DNA of 64,000 nt. Source: Gigaspora rosea. Lineage: Eukaryota; Glomeromycota; Glomeromycetes; Diversisporales; Gigasporaceae. The notes under the pieces were generated by a model. The model was not told the DNA's origin and searched no databases. It worked only from the letters and a program-made list of their open reading frames with translations. Positions 56,749 through 64,000 of the stretch are shown one piece after another. The first letter of the stretch is position 1. Every line of letters begins with the position of its first letter. Location of the stretch: contig QKWP01001650.1 of the NCBI GenBank assembly GCA_003550325.1, positions 54,396-118,395 on the forward strand. Direction: 5' to 3'. The translations under genes were made by a program, and so were the position numbers.

Positions 56749-57395
56749 CAGTACACTCTGCCAAAACAGATAACTTTCTAAAATTAATAAAAAGTTAATC
56801 CACCATATTGGTTCCATAATCCAAATTTGATAACCTGCTATTTCTGATAACTTATACTCAAAATATCAGAAATCTATAAAATATCAGGTTTTTTTAGTAA
56901 AATTTATCAATTTAATTAGCTCAAAATCCAATTTTGTATAACTGAATATGTACTATATTTGTCTGAAAATAAGCTATCCTTTTTGGGCAAAAAGTTATAC
57001 AAAAAATATAAAGGTAGCTTATTTTTGCATTGTTGAATTTTTTGAAAAATTAAAAATCATACTAATAAAAAGTAGTTCAAATGCTACTATATTATATTTT
57101 ATTGTCCTAAACAACTTTACTTAATCAAACTTTTGAGGTTTACTTAGTAAAATTTAGACTTTTAAATGTATAACTGCTAACGATTTTTTTTTAAATTTTT
57201 AAAGAAATAAGGAAGTAGTTTCTTTTGGTAGTAGCTTATTTTCAGAAACATATAGTATATATAAATGTAATTTATTCAATTATATTTATATAGGATTATG
57301 TAACTATTAGGCTATTAGTATTTTAAATCCAATAACTTCTCAAAGTTGATACAAAATCTTTTTACCATTCATACCAGTTTTGACAGGGTGGGCTG
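56749..57395. mobile_element. TA-flanked inverted-repeat element (pogo/Tc1-like)
   Basis: CAGTACACTCTGCCAAAACAG and (other strand) CAGCCCACCCTGTCAAAAC bound 647 bp, with TA at 56747-56748 and 57396-57397. The interior is AT-rich, with no transposase recognised. Confidence 0.55.
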
Positions 57396-57524
57396 TAATA
57401 TTTAATTAGCTGTATTTTTACATATCAAAAAATATTTATTATACAATATATCCTTGCTATAACACACAACAACTTGGTTACTATCTGAAAATATACTCTA
57501 GAAATATAAAATTTAAGATCTTTA

Positions 57525-59595
57525 ATATGTACAACTATAAATAGTTATTTATTAATTAACCCTTTAGTAAACAATAATAAGGTGCTTCTGTATTTTTACT
57601 AGCAAGAATATTATGATCAAACAATTAATACAAATGCTCATTATTAATTATAACTTTCTATATTTGGTTAACTATTTTAATATAATCTATAAAAATCTTC
57701 AATTATACACTGCTTAACAAATAATATTAAAAAATAATATAATAATAATAAAGCAAATATTTATGTTTTAAAGATGTATTTTAACTACAGAACTGCTATC
57801 TAGTGTTCCTAAGAACCTGAACTAAACTGAACTTAGGTTCAGGTTCAGGTTCAGTATTGAACCTGAACCTGAACATTTTTTAAAACATGTTCAGGTTCAG
57901 GTTCAGTATTGAACTTTTAGAGCTGGTTCAGGTTCAGTTCATAAGTTCATGAACATGTTCAGGTTCAGTCTGGTGTTCATATGAACTAGTGATTCTAGGT
58001 TTGGGTCCAGGTTTGGTCTGGTTCAGACCAGACTCAAACTCTAAATTTTATTATTAAAACTTTATACTAAACTCAAACTCAATCATAAGTTTGGTCGGGC
58101 TAGTCTAAATTTTGCAAACTAGTTTGAGTCGGAATAAAAATATATGTATTGTTTGATACTGAACAAGTTTACTTAAAGTGAGAAGTATAAATCAGTTAGT
58201 AAAATTTAGAGAATCATGGCATTTTGCATAATTTTATTAATAAAAATTATACAAATTTCTATGATTCTAAATTTTACTAATTTATCATAACTTCTTGCAC
58301 TAAGTAAACTTGTTAAGAACCAAAAAATACATCAAATCGGCATATTTTATTTTATTTTTCTTGAAATTTGAAGAAAAGATGCTTAATTTTGAAAATTTTC
58401 ATCAAAAATTCAAAATTAAGCATCTTTGACGCAAATTTTAAGGAAAATAAAATATACTGATTTGATGTATTTTTTGGTGCTAAAAAGTTTACTTAGATCA
58501 AGAAGTTATGATCAATTAAGTAAAATTTAGAGAATCATAAAAATTTGCATAATTTTATTAATAAAATTATACAAATTTCTATAATTCTCTAAATTTTACT
58601 TAATTGATCATAACTTCTTGATCTAAGTAAACTTTTTAGCACCAAAAAATACATCAAATCAGTATATTTTATTTTCCTTAAAATTTGCGTCAAAGATGCT
58701 TAATTTTGAATTTTTGATGAAAATTTTCAAAATTAAGCATCTTTTCTTCAAATTTCAAGAAAAATAAAATAAAATATGCCGATTTGATGTATTTTTTGGT
58801 TCTTAACAAGTTTACTTAGTGCAAGAAGTTATGATAAATTAGTAAAATTTAGAATCATAGAAATTTGTATAATTTTTATTAATAAAATTATGCAAAATGC
58901 CATGATTCTCTAAATTTTACTAACTGATTTATACTTCTCACTTTAAGTAAACTTGTTCAGTATCAAACAATACATATATTTTTATTCCGACTCAAACTAG
59001 TTTGCAAAATTTAGACTAGCCCGACCAAACTTATGATTGAGTTTGAGTTTAGTATAAAGTTTTAATAATAAAATTTAGAGTTTGAGTCTGGTCTGAACCA
59101 GACCAAACCTGGACCCAAACCTAGAATCACTAGTTCATATGAACACCAGACTGAACCTGAACATGTTCATGAACTTATGAACTGAACCTGAACCAGCTCT
59201 AAAAGTTCAATACTGAACCTGAACCTGAACATGTTTTAAAAAATGTTCAGGTTCAGGTTCAATACTGAACCTGAACCTGAACCTAAGTTCAGTTTAGTTC
59301 AGGTTCTTAGGAACACTAGATAGCAGTTCTGTAGTTAAAATACATCTTTAAAACATAAATATTTGCTTTATTATTATTATATTATTTTTTAATATTATTT
59401 GTTAAGCAGTGTATAATTGAAGATTTTTATAGATTATATTAAAATAGTTAACCAAATATAGAAAGTTATAATTAATAATGAGCATTTGTATTAATTGTTT
59501 GATCATAATATTCTTGCTAGTAAAAATACAGAAGCACCTTATTATTGTTTACTAAAGGGTTAATTAATAAATAACTATTTATAGTTGTACATATT
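57525..59595. repeat. Near-perfect palindrome, ~1.03-kb arms, ending at a single N
   Basis: The right arm (about 58560-59595) repeats the left arm in inverse, including 276 bases of sequence lying outside element E (57525-57800). Only a few mismatches, near the centre, were seen. The lone N at 59596 follows at once. Fold-back at the natural TTATTAATAA palindrome of element E during assembly is the likely cause. Confidence 0.8.
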
Positions 59596-59769
59596 NGAAC
59601 CTTGAACTGAACCTGAACTGAACTTTTTTTAAGTTCAGGTTCAGGTTCATGTTCAATAATTTTAAGTTCAGGTTCAGTTCAGTATTGAACTTTTAGAGCA
59701 GGTTCAGGTTCAGGTTCATTGAACCTGAACCTGAACCTCTATTGAACTGAACTGAACTTCGGATCCCTA
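57801..59769. mobile_element. hAT-like element E, copy 2 (structure distorted)
   Basis: The left end TAGTGTTCC at 57801 follows octamer CTGCTATC. The right end at 59769 (other strand TAGGGATCC) is followed by CTTTGAGT. The middle part is the fold-back described separately. 59597-59769 matches 23447-23623 of copy 1 almost base for base. Confidence 0.65.
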
Positions 59770-59816
59770 CTTTGAGTTATCGAATTCAGTTGATTTTTGA
59801 TATATAGGTAAGCGGA

Positions 59817-59997
59817 CAGCAAAAGCAGGGGATGGGACTATATATTTAACTAATTCATTTCACCAAAAAACTGGTACACCGTTGAAGATTAGTTTTATTT
59901 ATAACTCTAATTTCACCATTGGTGCATCAGTTTCACCTGGTGCTCCATTAAAGATTAGTTTCACCTGCAACTCTAGTCCCATCCTCTGCTTTTACTG
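59817..59997. mobile_element. 181-bp MITE
   Basis: CAGCAAAAGCAGGGGATGGG and (other strand) CAGTAAAAGCAGAGGATGGG form the ends. TTTCACC and GATTAGTTT words are inside. No clear target duplication. Confidence 0.6.
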
Positions 59998-60587
59998 TGG
60001 GTGTTTTCATATATAGTATGTAATTTAATTTGAGCATTATCAGATTTTTTTTTGGCGCATCAAATTAATTACTATCATACAGTATCTTGATACAGTATGG
60101 TATTCAATTCAAGCGACATTGTGATGATGCAAATGTTTGGTAGTATTATGATCTTTGAACCAAATCGAATAGAAACTTCAAAAAAAAATTTTTTCTGAAA
60201 TCTATATATCAATGGTTTGGAGACCACTTTGCTAGAGATTGGACTGGCTAAAAATTGCCATGATTACCCAAAATAATAATTTACCCAAATAACCTGAGTA
60301 ATTTAATAATATCCAGGTAAGGTCAAATCTTTACATAGTACTGTTTACTTTTTGCACTATCACTATGCTACTCTTGAAATGAGGAATGCTTTGTCTAACC
60401 AAATTTATTATTCACTTTACAAAAATAAAATCCATTACCTGGTCTACATAGAGTTGATTTAATAGCGATAGCATTACTTGGAATTTTTATTTTATATTTG
60501 TATTTGTAAATTAATAAAAAAATTATATTTATTTTTATAGTATAATGTAATTTTTAAATTATCGAATTTGATTGGTTTAAAGCCTAT
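59998..60587. other. No recognised feature
   Basis: AT-rich non-coding DNA. Confidence 0.3.
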
Positions 60588-60650
60588 CTTACGTAGGGGG
60601 AGGGGGTAACCCTATAGTAAAATGATATTACGTAATATCTGTCACCACCC
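60588..60650. mobile_element. Tourist-like MITE family T, one end
   Basis: On the minus strand GGGTGGTGACAGATATTACG starts at 60650 next to TTA (60651-60653). The other end is missing or blurred near 60588. Confidence 0.55.
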
Positions 60651-61170
60651 TTACACAAAATTGCAAAAATCTGGCCCGCATTATGTTAAGGCCTTAACAA
60701 ATTAGGGTAAGGGTTGGCCTGCATTATAAAATTAGGGTTAGGGTTGGCCCGTATTATAAAATTAGGTTAGCAGGCCTACCTTGTCTAAATATTAATTTTT
60801 TGATGAAATTCTAAACTTCTATTGGTAGATTAGGTTGCCAAAATAAGACTATGTAATGTTATACAACATTAACAGCGCAAATAACTGTTAATCTACAAAA
60901 AAAGGCGAATTTTTATTGGTGCAATATGAAAACAGTCCAATGTTACACAAAATTGCGAAAATCTGGCCCGCTTTATGTTAAGGTCTTAAAAAATTAGGGT
61001 AAGGGTGGCCTGAATTATGAAATTAAAGTTAGGGTTGGCCCGCATTATAAAATTAGGTTAGCAGGCCTACTAGATTACCAAAACAAGATTTGTGTAATGT
61101 TATATAATATTAACGGTGCGAATAACTGTTAATCTACAAAAAAAGGTGAGTTTTTATTGGTGCAACATAT
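60651..61170. repeat. Two-unit tandem repeat, ~300 bp
   Basis: Each unit carries TTACACAAAATTGC, AATCTGGCCCGC, AATTAGGGTAAGGGT, TTAGGTTAGCAGGCCTAC and GTTAATCTACAAAAAAAGG. Partial relative at 13.9-14.0 kb. Includes TTAGGG-like words. Confidence 0.7.
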
Positions 61171-61267
61171 ATTACTATGGTGCAAATAGAAAAGGTTGAT
61201 TGATGATCTAATGTTACATGAAATCCATGGCGCAAATAGCAAAATCCATGGTGTAAAAAGCAATACC

Positions 61268-61610
61268 TTATATTTTATAGAATTTTAATAGAGTTACCAA
61301 ATGGTGTGGTAATACTAAAAAAAAGGGATTCACTAATTTACCATTTCACCAATTTACTGTTTCCCCAATTCACTATTTTACCATTTCACCAATTTACCAT
61401 TTTACCAATTCAATTTACCATTTCACCAATTCAACAATTCAACAATTCACCAATTCACCAATTTCACCAATTTCACCAATTCACCAATTTACCAATTTCA
61501 TCAATTTCACCAATTCACCAAAATAAAATTTTGGTGTAATTCTGATAAAACTATTTCACCATTTCACCTGGTGAAATGGTTTAATTTCACCAGGATCTAT
61601 AGTAATAATT
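61268..61610. repeat. CACCAATT word cluster, second copy
   Basis: The shared segment 61268-61327, then about twenty CACCAATT/CACCATTT words, then (inverted) TATAGATCCTGGTGAAATTA. Same family as 7866-8283. The 77-codon frame is low-complexity. Confidence 0.6.
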
Positions 61611-61819
61611 AAACCAAAAAAACTAGGGTAGCTGTGCAATATGTAACCTTGCCAGAACTATATGATCATTTGCATAATTCATAACTTTAAGTTCATTAAT
61701 TGGAAATAACAACTTTATTATTTAATTTTTTTTAAAATAAAAACTCACTATTTTGGTGACTATAGTATTGGTTAAAGTTAAGGTAGATTATATTGGAATT
61801 GTCTTGTATTTTCTATGTA

Positions 61820-62004
61820 CAGTCTAACCCCGCAATAGTCACATCTGAAATAGTCACATTTTTTTGAAATTTATATACCAATCATTTGCAGAAATATAAA
61901 ATTAACTCTCGCTATAATCACATGATGTGACTATTATTATGTTTCTCTCGCTATAGTCACAACAAGTTTCTGCCAGACAGTGTGACTATAGTGGGGTTAG
62001 ACTG
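61820..62004. mobile_element. pogo/Tigger-like MITE
   Basis: CAGTCTAACCCCGCAATAGT and (other strand) CAGTCTAACCCCACTATAGT, TA on both sides (61818-61819, 62005-62006). ATAGTCACA words recur inside. 185 bp. Confidence 0.8.
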
Positions 62005-62006
62005 TA

Positions 62007-63185
62007 CCAGGAACGTTAGTGTATGGTTTTACTGGCATCTAAATTGAAGGCAAAATCTTAAAGCTGATTGGTGTACATTTTTTCACATGATCATTACCTA
62101 TTTTATGTAACATAAAATTTCTAATTTTAGAGAGAGGTTAAAGTGAAATGAAATTTAGTTAGGGGTTAGGGTTATCTTCTTGATATAGTTAGAAGGTTTA
62201 TATATTTTTTATATATAGTATCAAGAATGCAGCAGTATGACTGAAGTTCTACATATGCATTAGTGTTATACAAAATTTTGCAGATTAAAAACATATAGAA
62301 TTTGTATCAGGTGGAAATATACTAAATTTTATCGGGTTTCACACCAAACTTTGCCAGTATGTTTCCTAGTCACTTTGCAAATAAACTATGAAGACCCATC
62401 TCTAAGATCCGTATTGTATGAGAGTTTACTTAGATGTAAGTTTTCTTATAATGAATGCTCTATAAGTATAATATTTATACAAGACTATCCTTTAATCAGT
62501 TTGCTGAAACGGTTGTACTTCTTAAAACTTTGTCTGTTTGTTTTTTTAGCTGCTTTATTTTTGAACTATAAGAGAAGATCTCTAATGTTCGTGACTTTAT
62601 AAGATGTAGGTTTTTACAATACTTACATGTAATATATTCGAAAATATTTTTAACCATGGTCACGAAAAGTTAAGTACTAATATATTAGCATTTTATATTT
62701 TTTTTATATACTTAAGAGGCTTTGTTTTATTTATATTTTTCCATATATACTTAAAAAATCTTTTGTTTTATTTTGAAGTATTTAGGTTCTTCGTGAGTCA
62801 TAGAAATTGTATAATTTAGAAAGGTTTATTGTAGTTCGCTATATTATAAAAGTTGTAGATGCATATATATAAATGTCCTTATAACTGTAATTGAAATGAA
62901 TACAAAACATTACTGTATTAACTGTAACAATTGTAAGAATAAAAGATTAAAAAGAGTGATTAATATTTATTATATATATTATTATAATAAAATTTGCCAC
63001 AAAACAAAAAAATTACTTTAGATGCTTTAAATTAAATATTAGCAAAGTAGAATTAGTAGAATTGTGTTAATTATTTAACTAATTTAGATCTGCAACTGAA
63101 TTTTTTTTAGATATGTACGTACAGTCTATCAAACAAACTTTATTGATAAAACATCAGCCAATCATATTTGGTGATGATCATCTAA
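62007..63185. other. No recognised gene
   Basis: AT-rich. An 83-codon plus frame (62351-62602) is hydrophobic and matches nothing known. A TTAGGG-like patch lies near 62160. Confidence 0.3.
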
Positions 63186-63187
63186 TA

Positions 63188-63529
63188 TGGAGTGCTCCGT
63201 ATTAAAAGGTCCCATTTTTACATTTATCTCATTTTGAGATAATTGAGTTTAACCATTTGTTTTGATTTTCGGACTGATTCGGGATTAATTAAATTTCACG
63301 ATTTTGATTGGTTAAAGAAGGCAGGTGACTATCGGATAATCTCGTGACGTGTTGGCTCTACGCAGCCTCATGTAATTTTTCTTTTTAAATTATCTTGATT
63401 TTTTATTATGCAAATCAACTTTTATTAATAATTGAAAAATATCAATTATGTCAAAATTTACATGAATTTAATAAAAACTCATTTTTCAAAAAATTGTAAA
63501 AATGGGCCCTTTTAATACGGAGCACTCCA
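63188..63529. mobile_element. MITE family M, copy 3 (inverted)
   Basis: Ends TGGAGTGCTCCGTATTAAAA on both strands, identical for the first 20 bases, TA on both sides (63186-63187, 63530-63531). The interior is in the opposite orientation to copies 1 and 2. Confidence 0.85.
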
Positions 63530-63538
63530 TATAACAGC

Positions 63539-64000
63539 TAGGGATTGGAACCGTTTAACCGTTTAACATTTTTTCTATAGTTCTGAGCAGAATTATGTTG
63601 GTCGTGGTGTTATCCTATATCCACTTCTTCAAAGATATTAGGTAACTAGAGCGATCTTAGACAGTGAACACTTTGTGTAACCTCACTTTGTTACTGTGAT
63701 ATATCTAAGTCGGAAGGCGTTTTTTAATAAAACTTAACAAAGAAGATTTAAGGCAATTTGCAATTACGAAAGAGGCTACAATTAGAAGTATATGAGGATA
63801 CTAATAATTGTTTAATTTGTGTAGTTAATAGTTGTTTTTATTAGTGAAAGAGTATGAAGACTCGATGTTGAACTTGGGGTCCACATCAGCCGCTTTTATA
63901 CATTTTTGTTTTTCACAAATGTAACGGACTATATCTATTACATGTGCAATAAATGCTATATCTACTACTAGTAAAATATATAGTATAAATGATATAAATG
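63539..64000. mobile_element. hAT-like left end, element runs off the window
   Basis: TAGGGATTGGAACCGTTTAA starts like a hAT terminus and is followed by AACCGTTTAAC words. No second end before the window stops; the rest is AT-rich without a gene. Confidence 0.35.

Noticed and set aside
57525-59595. Giant biological palindrome
   Set aside because: Inclusion of unique flank, lack of decay in the arms and the terminal N favour an assembly artefact.
61306-61539. 77-codon frame of His/Phe/Pro/Gln repeats
   Set aside because: Pure translation of CACCAATT words; the equivalent frame at 7913-8125 is rejected for the same reason.

Overview
This is an AT-rich eukaryotic window (roughly three quarters A+T by eye) made almost entirely of decayed transposable elements, with few host coding traces. 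The best guess is an arbuscular mycorrhizal fungus (Glomeromycotina, Rhizophagus/Gigaspora-like). Four things point there: a 55-codon BTB-domain N-terminus of the type expanded in those genomes, an RNI-type leucine-rich-repeat fragment, a DDE transposase-like family ending in a C2H2 finger, and a CRESS-type Rep relic. TTAGGG-like interstitial repeats and a short (86 nt) intron fit a fungus. This placement rests on recalled family resemblance, not on a search.

Layout. 0-8.3 kb: nested MITEs (PIF/Harbinger-, hAT- and TA-flanked types), Helitron pieces and a tRNA-derived SINE. 8.35-9.65 kb: a second SINE with a perfect 17-bp target duplication and poly(A) tail, next to a Merlin/IS1595-type transposase pseudogene. 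10.6-13.1 kb: a broken CRESS-DNA-virus-like Rep relic. 14.5-15.4 kb: a small graveyard of host gene fragments (BTB, LRR, a Cys-rich ORF). 16.3-20.95 kb: a DDE/C2H2 transposase-like pseudogene split by a hAT element with a perfect 8-bp target duplication. 20.8-21.6 kb: an exact 397-bp duplication around a single N, probably an assembly artefact. 22.6-23.6 and 57.8-59.8 kb: two copies of a hAT-like element rich in GAACCTGAAC words; their outermost ends share an 8-bp flank. 24-26 kb: a solo LTR, a degenerate ~100-bp satellite and a pogo-like MITE. 27.65-27.96 kb: a two-exon gene, too short for ordinary ORF calling, for a small secreted cysteine-rich protein; it is the only gene here that looks intact. 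30.9-34.4 kb: Helitrons, including a head-to-tail junction, and an LTR-like block. 35.1-35.6 kb: an A/C-rich minisatellite. 36.96-40.28 kb: a 5'-truncated RNase H-bearing LINE with a 12-bp target duplication. 41.66-48.82 kb and into an N gap: a broken but fairly young Ty3/gypsy element on the minus strand. 49.6-64 kb: tandem repeats, a GA tract, an old 600-bp palindrome, MITEs, an artefact-like 1-kb-arm palindrome and more hAT-type word clusters.

The genes do not form a pathway. Three observations matter most: the hidden secreted-peptide gene; the shared 8-bp flank suggesting that 22620-59769 is either one 37-kb hAT macrotransposon or a misjoined assembly; and the recurring pattern in which hAT-like families each carry clusters of their own short, often palindromic word. 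Two N runs (18240-19191, 48823-49622) and single Ns at 21194 and 59596 mark weak assembly points.
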